Source: Kingella_B sp963529665
GTDB lineage: Bacteria > Pseudomonadota > Gammaproteobacteria > Burkholderiales > Neisseriaceae
Direction: 5' to 3'
Length of the DNA stretch: 64,000 nucleotides
NCBI GenBank assembly: GCA_963529665.1
Contig: CAUSAG010000010.1
Location: 1-64,000 of the forward strand
Positions 1 to 8,463 of this stretch are shown piece by piece (the stretch's first letter is position 1; every line of letters starts with the position of its first letter). Both the position numbers and the translations under genes were made by a program. The notes under the pieces are model-generated. The model was not told the origin of the DNA. It made no database searches and worked only from the letters and a program-made list of their open reading frames with translations.

Positions 1-2
1 CG

Positions 3-764
3 CTGGCGACCAGTCTTGCCGCCGTGTTGGGGCTGAAATACCAGCGCGTGCAGTTTACCAACGATATGCTGCCCGCCGATTTGCTCGGCATCAACGTGTT
101 CCAGCCCAATGAGGGCAATTTCAAATTCCACCCCGGCCCTGTGTTCAACCAATTTGTGCTGGCGGATGAAATTAACCGCGCTTCGCCCAAGGTGCAATCG
201 GCGCTGTTGGAAGCGATGGAAGAGCGGCAGGTGTCGGTGGATGGGCGCACTTATCGCCTGCCGCGCCCGTTTTTGGTGGTGGCAACGCAAAATCCGTCTG
301 AACAACTGGGCACGTTTCCGCTGCCTGAAAGTCAGTTAGACCGCTTTATGATGCGGTTGAGCATGGGTTACCCCGTGCCCGAAGCGGAAAAGCAGCTTTA
401 TTTTCAGGGCGATCGGCGTAAATTGTTGCCCACGCTCAAAGCGCTGGGTTCGCCCGAAGTGTTGGCGCAATGGCAACAGCAGGTGCAGGACATCACGCTA
501 TCGGAAGCGGTGGCGGATTATATTTTCCGCTTGGTGGCGGCAACGCGCCGCGCGGGGCTGTTTGCCGTGGGGTTAAGCCCACGCGCGGGGTTGGCGATTG
601 CCAACGCGGCAAAGGCGTGGGCGTTTTTGGAAGGGCGCGATTTTGTGTTGCCCGAGGATGTAAAAGCGGTGTGGGTGCCCGTGGGCAACCATCGTTTGCA
701 GTCGCTGCAGCAGCAAAGCAGCAGCCGCGCTTTAATGGAAATTGCCGACAATGTGGCGGTCTAA
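3..764 (+). CDS. MoxR-type AAA+ ATPase, 5' end outside window
   Basis: The reading frame is open from the first bases, so the N-terminus with the Walker A motif lies upstream of the window. Visible are the Walker B and sensor segments of the MoxR family: VLADEINRASPKVQSALLEA and VVATQNP, then FPLPESQLDRFMM, followed by the C-terminal lid domain. MoxR ATPases act as chaperones for von Willebrand-type or DUF58 partner proteins. The next gene is a DUF58 protein whose start overlaps this stop by 23 bases, so the two are translationally coupled. The family is clear; the exact substrate is unknown. Confidence 0.9.
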   Translation: MATSLAAVLGLKYQRVQFTNDMLPADLLGINVFQPNEGNFKFHPGPVFNQFVLADEINRASPKVQSALLEAMEERQVSVDGRTYRLPRPFLVVATQNPSEQLGTFPLPESQLDRFMMRLSMGYPVPEAEKQLYFQGDRRKLLPTLKALGSPEVLAQWQQQVQDITLSEAVADYIFRLVAATRRAGLFAVGLSPRAGLAIANAAKAWAFLEGRDFVLPEDVKAVWVPVGNHRLQSLQQQSSSRALMEIADNVAV

Positions 765-1716
765 ACCCAAAGCCATCTTGCAGCTGGGGCAAGAGCGCAG
801 TATCGCAGGGCGACACGTTGCGCTTCGCCCAACCAAACTTTGCACCAGCATGGTGATGCTGAGCGTGGCGATTTGGGTGGGCGCGGTGAATTATCAAGTG
901 AACGTGGCGTATGCGATTTGCTTTTGGGTGCTTGGTTTTATTGGCGTTGCCGCGCTGATGACGCGCCGCCAGCTGCTGGGCTTGCATTTGAATGTGCATT
1001 ACGAAGGCGAAGTGTTCGCTGGCGACGTTGCCGAGGCGCAAATCAGTACCGAAAATTCGGGCAAACGCGCCCGCGTGTTTTGGTGGCGCAGCGAATCGCG
1101 CGAAGAGGTGGACGAAGACAGCGAAGCCGACCACAGCGCGTGGCAGCGTTGCCAGCTTTCAGGCAGCCTGAAAAGCGCGCCGATGCTGTGGCGCATCCCC
1201 GTGCAACGGCGCGGCTATTTTCCCCGTCCGCTGCTGCTGCGTTTGGCGACATCTGCCCCGTTTGGCATGTTTCATGCCGAATGCCGCGCCGAGTGGCACA
1301 CCGATGCGGTGGTGTATCCCGCGCCCTTGGCGCACAGCGATTTTGGCACGCTCGCTGCGCCCGACCCCGAGCAAACGCCGCAACGCGCAGGCATGCACGG
1401 CGACGACATCGCCTTTTTGAAGCCGCATATCAACGGCGCATCGCTGCAACACATCGCATGGAAAACCTACGCCAAACGCGGCGAACTGATGGACAAAGTG
1501 TTTGACGAGCCGCCGCCCGCCGTGCACAGCGAAATCATTTCGTATCAGGATTACCCCGTAGGCACGCCCCCCGACAAACTCGCCAGCTTGCTGGCTTACC
1601 GCGTGTTGCAAGCCGACAAAACAGGCGCGCCCTACACGCTGGAATTGCCCAATTTAACGCTTGCGCCGCAGAATGGGCTGCGCGAAAAATGCTTGCATGC
1701 GCTGGCGTTGATGTGA
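742..1716 (+). CDS. DUF58 domain membrane protein, MoxR partner
   Basis: A 324-residue protein overlapping the end of the MoxR gene. Two hydrophobic segments lie at about residues 37-50 and 55-75. The C-terminal half has the DUF58 signature GDDIAFLKPHINGASLQHIA followed by W and KTYAKRGEL, a degenerate vWA-like fold. DUF58 proteins are found beside moxR and often a transglutaminase-like gene; no such third gene follows here, the operon ending in an inverted DUS pair. ATG 742 is the first start; ATG 751 is an alternative. Function in envelope biogenesis is inferred from the family only. Confidence 0.85.
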   Translation: MPTMWRSKPKAILQLGQERSIAGRHVALRPTKLCTSMVMLSVAIWVGAVNYQVNVAYAICFWVLGFIGVAALMTRRQLLGLHLNVHYEGEVFAGDVAEAQISTENSGKRARVFWWRSESREEVDEDSEADHSAWQRCQLSGSLKSAPMLWRIPVQRRGYFPRPLLLRLATSAPFGMFHAECRAEWHTDAVVYPAPLAHSDFGTLAAPDPEQTPQRAGMHGDDIAFLKPHINGASLQHIAWKTYAKRGELMDKVFDEPPPAVHSEIISYQDYPVGTPPDKLASLLAYRVLQADKTGAPYTLELPNLTLAPQNGLREKCLHALALM

Positions 1717-1730
1717 GCACGTTGGAATGG

Positions 1731-1764
1731 TTTTCAGGCTGCCTTTTGGGGGGCAGCCTGAAAA
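1731..1764. terminator. Inverted DUS pair after DUF58 gene
   Basis: TTTTCAGGCTGCC and GGCAGCCTGAAAA face each other across a G-rich loop 14 bases after the stop codon. This can form a strong hairpin, the usual DUS-based terminator of Neisseriaceae. Confidence 0.6.
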
Positions 1765-2482
1765 CTATTGTGGGGACGGTTTGGGCGATTGCCCCACGTT
1801 TGATTATGCCGAACTTCTGAACTTGGTTTCAGGCTGCCTTTTTTTTGCGAATTTTGCGAAGCAAAGGCAGCCTGAAACCTTTATGCCAGCCCAAAACGCC
1901 CACATAGCATATAGCGAAGACTCGTCGCCAAAGCACGCGGTTGATTGCCACATCAGATAACAGCGCACAGCCAGTAAGCCGCCAACCTTCCATTAGCCAC
2001 GCCGCCGCAGAGTTCTGCCCAAGTTTCAGGCTGCCTTTCAGTTCAACATCGCTTATCTTTTGCCAGAGCAGGCGTTTCGTCGCCTACCACGAGCAGGGGC
2101 AAGCCCCTGCACCCCGCGCGCAAACCCCTTTCAGGCTGCCCAAACATCGCGCCCGCGTTGCAGCAGGCTGAAAAAGCAAAACCGTTTGGCGCTTTCCAAA
2201 TGGTTTTTACAGGTGGGTTGCGTTTCAGGCTGCCTGTTGTGGATGCGGCAGCCTGAAAATCATTGTAGAGTGGTATGAATAATTGTCTTATTGTTACGCT
2301 GAATGTTGTTTGATTTCAGGCTGCCTTTGGGAGATAGGGCAGCCTGAAATCCATCCCCCCAACCCCCCCCACACCCCCACCATTCCTTGCGCTCAATCAG
2401 CCCAATTAGTTTTCAGGCTGCCTATCCCCGCACCATCGGCGTATAATCCGCGCCTTTCATTTTCCCCGCAAAGGACACAACC
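1765..2482. other. Intergenic stretch rich in DUS, no supported gene
   Basis: About 700 bases with short open frames but no ribosome binding site, family similarity or coding bias that I can support. It holds three further inverted DUS pairs (about 1825-1879, 2223-2259 and 2313-2350) and single DUS near 2024, 2129 and 2411. Several of the open frames exist only because the DUS is itself open in all frames. Confidence 0.6.
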
Positions 2483-2794
2483 ATGCCAAGCAAAAAAACC
2501 ATTCTATTCGCGCTGTTGTTGGGCGCGAGCGCATGGGCGCAAGCCCACTACCACGGCATCAGCCACGCCAAGCCGCTCACCTACGACGAGCTGCCCGCCG
2601 AGTGTCAGCATTATTTCAAACGCGCCGATGCCTGCTTTGCCAAAACCAGCCAAGCGGCAACCATGCCTGCGCGCGAAGCGGTGAAATTTTTGGTGCAAGC
2701 CTTGCCCGCCGCCACGCCCAAGCAGCGCGTGGAAATGTGCAAGGTTGCCGAGCGCGATTTCCCTGCGCGGGTGAGCGCGTTGAAGTGCGAGTAA
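2483..2794 (+). CDS. Small secreted cysteine-containing protein, unknown function
   Basis: A 103-residue protein with a clear signal peptide (MPSKKTILFALLLGASAWAQA, cleavage after about residue 21), preceded by AAAGGACAC. The mature part has four cysteines, in AECQHYF, DACFAK, VEMCK and the C-terminal KCE, which could form two disulfides in the periplasm. It recalls short Neisseriaceae periplasmic proteins of the DUF5339 kind, but I cannot confirm this. No operon partner; it is followed by a DUS hairpin. Confidence 0.7.
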   Translation: MPSKKTILFALLLGASAWAQAHYHGISHAKPLTYDELPAECQHYFKRADACFAKTSQAATMPAREAVKFLVQALPAATPKQRVEMCKVAERDFPARVSALKCE

Positions 2795-2812
2795 GCGCCT
2801 AAGCGAAAACAT

Positions 2813-2860
2813 AAAAAGGCAGCCTGAAAACGTGTAGATGCGTTTTCAGGCTGCCTTTTT
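2813..2860. terminator. Bidirectional DUS-pair terminator
   Basis: AAAAAGGCAGCCTGAAAACG and its inverted partner, flanked by A and T runs, lie between two convergent genes and would terminate both. Confidence 0.75.
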
Positions 2861-2886
2861 GCGTAGCGACTAAACGAGCGCGCTGT

Positions 2887-3747
2887 TTAATGCACGCTCA
2901 CGTCTTCGCCGAAAAATTGTTCGCCTAATTTTTTCAACGTGCCGTCTTTTTGCAATTCTTCCATTGCGCCGTTGATTTTGGCGAGCGCTTCATCGTTGCC
3001 CTTGTTGATTACCAAGCCTGCGCCCAGTTTTTCGGTGGCAGGGGTGCGCCATACCGATTTCAAGCCCGAGTTGGGGTCTTTTTTCAGATAGTCCAGCAGC
3101 GAGAGTTCATCATTAAGCGTGAATTCGGCGCGTTTTTGTTGCACGATGAGCAAGCCTTGCGCCATGGTGTCGGTGTGCACCAAATCTGCGCCCATTTTTT
3201 TGGCGACTTCGTCGTAGTTGGAAGCCAGCATCACGGCGGTTTTTTTGCCTTTGATGTCTTCTAGTTTGGCGACATCGGCGTGGTCGGCGCGGGCTACCAG
3301 CATTTTGCCGCTCCAACTGTATGGCGTGGCTTTGTCAAACATGGCTTGGCGCTCAGGCGAAGTGAGCGCAACTTGGTTGGCAACGATGTCAAAGCGTCCC
3401 GCTTTTAAGCCTGCCATCATGGCATCCCACGGGGTTTCTTTGAATTCCACTTGCACGCCAAGTTTGGCGGCGACGGCGCGGGTTACTTCCACGTCGTAAC
3501 CGGTTAATTTGCCGTCTTTTTCGTGGTAGGTGAACGGGGCGTAGGTGCCCATGGTGCCGACTAGGATGGTTTCTTTGTTGTTGAGTTTGTCTAGCAGGTT
3601 GCCGCTGGCTGCGCTGGCATCGGCGTTGGACGCGGCGGATGCGGCAGGTTGTGGGGCAACGGCGGATGCGACGGGGGCATCGCCACCTTTGCCGCAAGCG
3701 GCGAGTACAACAGCGATGGAGAAGCCTAAGAGCGTGTGTTTAAACAT
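2887..3747 (-). CDS. Amino acid ABC transporter substrate-binding lipoprotein
   Basis: A 286-residue family-3 solute-binding protein. The start at 3747 is chosen because AAGGAAAAATC precedes it and the product begins with a lipoprotein signal ending in LAAC. An Ala/Ser-rich linker follows, then the bilobal fold: TILVGTMGTYAPFTYHEKDG, LTGYDVEV, GRFDIVANQ. Proteins of this type bind cystine or polar amino acids in the periplasm and deliver them to a permease and ATPase. Neither is adjacent, so it is an orphan binding protein here. Ligand not determinable by eye. Confidence 0.88.
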   Translation of the reverse strand: MFKHTLLGFSIAVVLAACGKGGDAPVASAVAPQPAASAASNADASAASGNLLDKLNNKETILVGTMGTYAPFTYHEKDGKLTGYDVEVTRAVAAKLGVQVEFKETPWDAMMAGLKAGRFDIVANQVALTSPERQAMFDKATPYSWSGKMLVARADHADVAKLEDIKGKKTAVMLASNYDEVAKKMGADLVHTDTMAQGLLIVQQKRAEFTLNDELSLLDYLKKDPNSGLKSVWRTPATEKLGAGLVINKGNDEALAKINGAMEELQKDGTLKKLGEQFFGEDVSVH

Positions 3748-3837
3748 GATTTTTCCTTGTGGGGTGTTGAAAGGGTGGGATTGTAATGGATTGGCGGGGG
3801 TGGGTTTAGAATTTTTGGTGCTATGGTTTAGAGAGTG

Positions 3838-3935
3838 GGGCAGCCTGAAAGTGGGGGATGGGTTTTCAGGCTGCTTTTGTGTATTAAGGCAGCCTGAAAA
3901 TCGGTTTGGCTTGTTTTTAACGTTTTCAGGCTGCT
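3838..3935. repeat. Two consecutive inverted DUS pairs
   Basis: The gap between yggS and the downstream binding-protein gene holds GCAGCCTGAAA and TTTTCAGGCTGC twice in a row. On the minus strand these form hairpins able to terminate yggS transcription. Confidence 0.6.
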
Positions 3936-4624
3936 GGGTAATCGCGCGCGCCGAAAATCGCGCTGCCGATGCGCACCATGGTTGCGCCGCATTCGATGGC
4001 AAGCACCATGTCGCTGCTCATGCCCATGGACAGGGTGTCGGCTTGCGGGGCGAGGGTTTGCAGTTGAGCAAGCAGGCTGTGCATATGGCTGAATTGTTGG
4101 CGCAGTTGGCTGGGGTTATCGCTGTGGCTGGCAACGCACATCAAGCCGCGCAGATTCAGGCGGGGTAGGGCGCTGATGGCTTGGGCAAGCGGCAGCAGAG
4201 CTTCTGGCGCGATGCCGTGTTTGGCAGGCTCGCCTGCGATGTTGATTTCTATCAGCACTTGCAAATCGGGCAGATGCGCGGGGCGTTGGCGGCTCAGGCG
4301 GTTGGCGAGTTTTTCGCTGTCTAGCGTGTGCAGCCAATGGGCGTGTTCGGCGACGATGCGGCTTTTGTTGGATTGCACATTGCCGATGATGTGCCAGATG
4401 ATGTCGGGGCAGTCGGCAAGCTGGGCGATTTTGTCGTGCCATTCTTGGATGTAGTTTTCGCCGAAATGGCGCTGCCCGTGTTGATAGAGCGTGCGGATGT
4501 GGTCGGCAGGAAAGGTTTTGCTAACAGCAATCAGTTGAACACTGCCAGCAGGGCGTTGCGCTTGCGCTTCGGCTTGGGCGATTTGGTTTTGGACGGTTTG
4601 GAGATGGGCGATAAGGTGGGACAT
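3926..4624 (-). CDS. yggS: YggS/PLPBP family PLP homeostasis protein
   Basis: A 232-residue single-domain fold-type III PLP protein. The PLP lysine is K36 in LIAVSKTFPADHIR, and HFGENYIQEW and GLMCVAS are family hallmarks. MGMSSDMVLAIECGATMVRIG near the C-terminus forms the phosphate-binding end. The family buffers pyridoxal phosphate and has no known catalytic activity. Length matches the usual 225-235 residues. It is monocistronic here; in many proteobacteria it lies beside proC or pilT. Confidence 0.95.
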   Translation of the reverse strand: MSHLIAHLQTVQNQIAQAEAQAQRPAGSVQLIAVSKTFPADHIRTLYQHGQRHFGENYIQEWHDKIAQLADCPDIIWHIIGNVQSNKSRIVAEHAHWLHTLDSEKLANRLSRQRPAHLPDLQVLIEINIAGEPAKHGIAPEALLPLAQAISALPRLNLRGLMCVASHSDNPSQLRQQFSHMHSLLAQLQTLAPQADTLSMGMSSDMVLAIECGATMVRIGSAIFGARDYPAA

Positions 4625-4868
4625 GGTGGGATTTGGGGAGTGGCTTGGAATAGATAGGGCAGCCTGAAAAGGGCAGAGACGGTGTGTGCATTATCATTAA
4701 TCGGAATACCTTGTTGATTGGTTTTCAGGCTGCCTTTGGGGTGTGGCGGTGAACCGCGTTTTGCTTTGGCTAAACGTGTTGCGCTTATATTCAAGCCGAA
4801 AGCATCGCGACGCAATTGGAACGACAACGATTCGCCGCTGCGCCCCTCAGCACGCTGCCAACGCACCA

Positions 4869-6224
4869 TCAAGCGTTTTCAGGCTGCCTATTGCTGATTT
4901 GAATAAGCTGCTGGGCAAGGCTTTGCACGGCGGCGGGCTTGCTTTTGCTGTTGAACTCGCCGTTTAAGCTAGACCAGCGCGGATGGGCGCGGGCTTTTTT
5001 CAGCGTCTCGGGCAGGTTTTCAGGTTGCCACGGCGGGCTAGCGGGGTGTTGCAAGGCAATTGGGCTTTGGCTGGCGTGTCCGCGCGTTTGCAGCAGCAAG
5101 AGCAGGGCAAGGGCGCGCGCGGCAATCAGCGTGAGCGTGGGGTTGTCTATATATAAGATGTCGGTGCCGTTGATTTTGTGGTACAGGCTTTGCCAGTTGG
5201 TAACGATGCCGCCGATGATGCCGCCCACCGCGCTGCCCAGCCCCAGCGATGTGCCCAGCGTAAGCGCATCCAGCCCCAGCCCAATAAGTGCGCCCGCCGC
5301 CGCGCCTTTGCCCGTACGGATGCCGTAGGCTTTAAGCTGCTCGGCGTCAAACGGGTCTTGGCTGAATGCTTGGATGGCGGATTGGCTGGGGTTTGCCCAG
5401 TCGCTTTGATAGAAGCGATAGAGTTGGCTCAGGTGTTGCTGGGTGTGCTGCTCGTGTTGGCGCACGGTGTTTTGCATATTGGCTTGGGCAGCTTCCAGCG
5501 GCTCGCTATCGGGCTTGGCATAGGCATAGGCGGCGATGTTGATCAGGCTTTCGGCGATGATTTGGTGGGCGGTTTGGTTGAGCTGCTGCCATTCTTGTTG
5601 GCGATGGGCGATTAGCTGGTCAATGCTTTGGCGATTGGGCAGCATGGTGGCAAGGTTGTGCCAGAGTTGGATTTCGCCGTTGAAATCAAAGGCGATGGTG
5701 TCAAAGCTGCTGATAACGTGCAAATTGCGGCGGGCAAGCGCGGCTTGCCATGCGGCTAAATCGCTGCCGTGGGTGAAATTGAACACGGGCATAATCGGCT
5801 TGGCGCACCAAGATAGGATGGTGAGTTCGTCTTTATATTTGGGCAACACGGGTTCGCGCGCGTCGATAACGTATAAGGCGGTGTCGCTGTGGATAAGCTG
5901 GCGCAGCACTTTGGCTTCTTGCGCGTAGTCGCTTTGGGCTTCGGGGCTGGCGAGCAGTTGGTTGATGCGTTCAATGCCGTCTTGCTGGGCGCTGGTGTTT
6001 TGTTCTAGCCAATCTAACACGCCGCCTGCGTCTTCTAGCCCAGGGGTGTCGTAAAGCTGGATTTGCGGTTGGTCTTGGATGTTGATGCTGGCGCTTTCCA
6101 CATGGCGCGTAGTGGCGGCGGCGTTTTGGACTTCGCCAAATTGGCTGTCGCGCAAGAGCGTGCGGAGCAAAGAAGTTTTGCCTGTGTTGGTGTGGCCAAC
6201 GATGGCAAGGTGTAATGGGAGCAT
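4869..6224 (-). CDS. Era-like GTPase with DUF3482-type C-terminal region
   Basis: A 451-residue protein with an N-terminal G domain: G1 GHTNTGKTS (residues 9-17) and G3 YDTPGLEDAGG. The expected G4 NKxD appears only as NFTHGSD, so base specificity may be altered. A helical middle part is followed by a glycine-rich hydrophobic hairpin region (GKGAAAGALIGLGLDALTLG and GSAVGGIIGGIV), as in DUF3482 GTPases, suggesting membrane association. DUF3482 GTPases are often paired with a DUF2868 protein; none is adjacent. Function unknown. Confidence 0.85.
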   Translation of the reverse strand: MLPLHLAIVGHTNTGKTSLLRTLLRDSQFGEVQNAAATTRHVESASINIQDQPQIQLYDTPGLEDAGGVLDWLEQNTSAQQDGIERINQLLASPEAQSDYAQEAKVLRQLIHSDTALYVIDAREPVLPKYKDELTILSWCAKPIMPVFNFTHGSDLAAWQAALARRNLHVISSFDTIAFDFNGEIQLWHNLATMLPNRQSIDQLIAHRQQEWQQLNQTAHQIIAESLINIAAYAYAKPDSEPLEAAQANMQNTVRQHEQHTQQHLSQLYRFYQSDWANPSQSAIQAFSQDPFDAEQLKAYGIRTGKGAAAGALIGLGLDALTLGTSLGLGSAVGGIIGGIVTNWQSLYHKINGTDILYIDNPTLTLIAARALALLLLLQTRGHASQSPIALQHPASPPWQPENLPETLKKARAHPRWSSLNGEFNSKSKPAAVQSLAQQLIQISNRQPENA

Positions 6225-6400
6225 TTTCAGGCTGCCTAGATGGTAAGAAGCCAGTTCACCATCAGCATGGCTACGTTATCTCTTGATACGGCGACGGCGT
6301 TGAGCTGCTGCGCGCATTGTTTTGCTATTGGTTTGCAACGCGCCGTGTATCCGTACAATGAATATAAAGTGAGCCATGCTGCGGGTGAACATGGATAGTG

Positions 6401-6431
6401 AAAAATCCTGTTTCGCGGGGAAACAGGATTT
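6401..6431 (-). terminator. Rho-independent terminator of the SRP RNA gene
   Basis: A perfect 12-bp stem (AAATCCTGTTTC / GAAACAGGATTT) with a 5-base loop. On the minus strand it is followed by TTTTT, a classical intrinsic terminator just downstream of the SRP RNA. Confidence 0.88.
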
Positions 6432-6444
6432 GCGTGTATGGGGT

Positions 6445-6538
6445 GGCGAGCCTGACCCCCGGCACTGGCTTTTCTAAGTGGGCTGCTGGCTTCCGCCCCT
6501 GACCCGTTGCTCAAAATCACCATGCGGGGAGACCCGCC
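6445..6538 (-). ncRNA. ffs: 4.5S signal recognition particle RNA
   Basis: Read on the minus strand, the segment starts GGCGGGTCTCCCC and ends GGGTCAGGCTCGCC, so the two ends pair (GGCGGG with CTCGCC). At the tip is the conserved SRP domain IV hairpin, GGTCAGGGGCGGAAGCCAGC followed by AGCC, with a GGAA tetraloop and the asymmetric loop bound by Ffh. Size, about 94 nt, fits the small bacterial SRP RNA. A consensus promoter lies upstream and a strong terminator downstream. Confidence 0.92.
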
Positions 6539-6551
6539 AATGAAGTCGCGC

Positions 6552-6579
6552 ATTATAGCGGATATTGCGGATTTGGCAA
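6552..6579 (-). promoter_or_regulatory. Sigma-70 promoter of ffs
   Basis: On the minus strand, TTGCCA (6579-6574), a 16-base spacer and a perfect TATAAT (6557-6552). The predicted start about 7-12 bases downstream matches the folded 5' end of the SRP RNA. Confidence 0.85.
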
Positions 6580-6666
6580 GCAAAAAAGGCAGCCTGAAAA
6601 CGAGCGAAGCGAGTTTCAGCGAAGCTAAAACGTGCATTTAAACTTGTTTTCAGGCTGCCTGATGTT

Positions 6667-6981
6667 TTACAGCACCGCAATCGCCACGCTCTCGCCCGCT
6701 GCCGCGCTCAACGCTTCGTTTAACACGGCAAAAAATTCGCGCTCATCGCGGGTGGCGAGCCATTGTCCGTTGCGCTCGGCGAAGTGGTAGCCCCCGCTTT
6801 TGGCGGCAATCCACAATTCTTGATTGGGCGTGTGGCGATTGACGATGATTTGCGTGCCGTTGTCGGATTCTATGGTGAGCACGTTGCCTGCGCGGGTGCA
6901 GTCAAAGTCGTAGCTGTCTAGGCTGTCTTCAATGTGGGTGAACAGGGCTTCGCTGTGGGCGATAAATTCGGTTTCGGTCAT
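6667..6981 (-). CDS. cyaY: Iron donor protein CyaY (frataxin)
   Basis: A 104-residue bacterial frataxin. The acidic first helix is visible (EFIAHSEALFTHIEDSLDSY, then DFDCTRAGN), followed by the beta-sheet LTIESDNGTQIIVNRHTPNQ, then ELWIAAKSGGYHF. CyaY binds iron through acidic residues and modulates IscS-dependent Fe-S cluster assembly in the cytoplasm. Full length for the family. It stands alone; the lptM-lysA pair that often lies next to cyaY is 22 kb away in this window. Confidence 0.95.
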   Translation of the reverse strand: MTETEFIAHSEALFTHIEDSLDSYDFDCTRAGNVLTIESDNGTQIIVNRHTPNQELWIAAKSGGYHFAERNGQWLATRDEREFFAVLNEALSAAAGESVAIAVL

Positions 6982-7086
6982 GGTTTTGTCCTTGTGTTGA
7001 GTGTGTGGGGATGAATGATTTTCGCAGGGCGAAAGCGCGTAAAAAAGCGCGTAAACTTGCGTTCAAACTCGTTTCAGGCTGCCTGC

Positions 7087-7593
7087 TTACTTTTTGTGTT
7101 CAATTAAATCGGGCATTGTTTTGCGCTTTTCAGGCTGCCTTTGCGACTTGCCATCTTGCACCACAAAATCGCCTTCTATGATGTCGCCATCGCTGCCGCT
7201 GCCGCGTATAAACGGCGATGAGTTATATGGATCGTATTGGCTAAATGGATTTTGCTGCTGATTTTGGCTGGGCGCGCTGCCAAAGGGGAGCAGCAAAAGC
7301 AGGGCGATAAGATCAGAGAAAAAGCCAGGTAGCATAAACAAAAATGCGGCGATGGGAATGCGAATGGGGTAGAGCATTTGGTAAAGCGAAACGCGCCCGC
7401 CTGTGCGCAACACGCTGCCTGCAAGGATAAGCTGGGATAGCCCTGCGCTGCGTTTCATTAAAAATGAACCCAGCATAAACGCCAGTATCATCAGGCAGAG
7501 CGCAGCAAATCCGCCAATGAGTTTGCTGATGAAAATGATGGAAAAGATTTCGGCGAAGATGAGAATAAGCAAGGCGATGCCAAGATATTGCAT
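7087..7593 (-). CDS. fxsA: FxsA family membrane protein
   Basis: A 168-residue membrane protein starting at MQYLGIALLILIFAEIFS, with a second hydrophobic stretch LIGGFAALCLMILAFMLGSF and a third around IPIAAFLFMLPGFFSDLIAL, the GFxSDxxxL motif of FxsA. The C-terminus is hydrophilic and contains DGDIIEGDFVV. An upstream ATG at 7629 is in frame, but 7593 fits family length. FxsA in E. coli relieves phage T7 exclusion by F plasmids; the native role is unknown. Confidence 0.9.
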   Translation of the reverse strand: MQYLGIALLILIFAEIFSIIFISKLIGGFAALCLMILAFMLGSFLMKRSAGLSQLILAGSVLRTGGRVSLYQMLYPIRIPIAAFLFMLPGFFSDLIALLLLLPFGSAPSQNQQQNPFSQYDPYNSSPFIRGSGSDGDIIEGDFVVQDGKSQRQPEKRKTMPDLIEHKK

Positions 7594-7736
7594 GGTGGTC
7601 TTTCGGGTGGGGTTGAGATGGGGCAACAAATAGGGATGGGGGGCGATTATACAAGTTTTGCGTCTGTAAAATACGGTTAAGTAATAGGCTTGCTGCTATA
7701 ATCGGGCAGTTTTCAGGCTGCCTTATGGGTTGTTTT

Positions 7737-8402
7737 ATGAAATTTGTGATTCGTTTGTGGATGATTTTGAGCGCCGCGCTGTTGGCGGCGTGTTCCAGCA
7801 GTGGCACGGGGCAGGGCGCGTCGTGCAAAAATCCTGCTAAGGGGTTTTATTGCGTGAAAGCGGGCGATAATTTGTATCGCATTGGCTTGCGTTTTGGCGC
7901 GAGTGTGAACCAGTTGAAAAGTTGGAATAATTTGCGCAGCGATCGGGTTGTGGTGGGGCAGAAATTGCGTGTGAGCAAGCGCGTTTCGGCGGCGACTGCG
8001 GCGGCGCGTGGCAATGATTATGCGCCTGCGGTGGTTGTGCCGTCTGTGGCGTTGCAAATGCCTGCCAACGGGCAGATTGTGCGCGAATTTGGTGGCAATA
8101 ATCGCGGTGTGGATATTGCAGGGGCGGCGGGTGCGCCTGTGTTGGCGGCGGCGAGCGGGCAGGTGGTGTATGTGGGCACCGAGGTACGCGGTTATCCAAA
8201 TTTGATTTTGATTCGGCACAATGCGGCGCTGATTACGGCGTATAGCAACAATGCGGGCGTGTTGGTAGGCAACCATGCGCGGGTGAAAGCGGGGCAGCAG
8301 ATTGCAACGATGAGCAGCAGTTTTCAGTCAAACGAGGGCTTGCTTCATTTTGAAGTGCGCGAAAATGGCAAAGCGGTAAACCCGAGAAATTATTTGCGTT
8401 GA
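7737..8402 (+). CDS. NlpD/ActS-like lipoprotein with LysM and degenerate M23 domains
   Basis: A 221-residue lipoprotein. The signal ends in the lipobox LAAC (C19 from ATG 7737), followed by a LysM motif (YCVKAGDNLYRIGLRFGASV, then QLKSW) and a C-terminal M23-like domain (GVDIAGAAGAPVLAAASGQV, then YPNLILIRHNAALITAYSNN). The zinc-binding His/Asp set of active M23 peptidases is replaced, as in NlpD. Such proteins do not cut peptidoglycan but activate amidases of the AmiB/AmiC class. An AmiC is encoded at 29.9-31.3 kb, so a functional pair is plausible. ATG 7725 is an alternative start. Confidence 0.88.
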   Translation: MKFVIRLWMILSAALLAACSSSGTGQGASCKNPAKGFYCVKAGDNLYRIGLRFGASVNQLKSWNNLRSDRVVVGQKLRVSKRVSAATAAARGNDYAPAVVVPSVALQMPANGQIVREFGGNNRGVDIAGAAGAPVLAAASGQVVYVGTEVRGYPNLILIRHNAALITAYSNNAGVLVGNHARVKAGQQIATMSSSFQSNEGLLHFEVRENGKAVNPRNYLR

Positions 8403-8403
8403 T

Positions 8404-8446
8404 GTTTTCAGACTGCCTTGTGGATAAGCTGAGGCAGCCTGAAAAG
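8404..8446 (+). terminator. Degenerate inverted DUS pair
   Basis: TTTTCAGACTGCC (one mismatch to the DUS) and GGCAGCCTGAAAA flank a 17-base loop between the NlpD-like gene and hisF. The hairpin is weaker than the perfect pairs elsewhere. Confidence 0.5.
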
Positions 8447-8463
8447 CAATTGAGGAAAACAAA

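Noticed and set aside
1727..2684. Chain of overlapping open frames before the small secreted protein
   Set aside because: They consist largely of DUS-derived peptides (FRLP, SGCL, QPEN) and have no ribosome-binding site or family similarity.
6236..6680. Open frames on the minus strand across 6.2-6.7 kb
   Set aside because: They overlap the SRP RNA gene, its promoter and its terminator.
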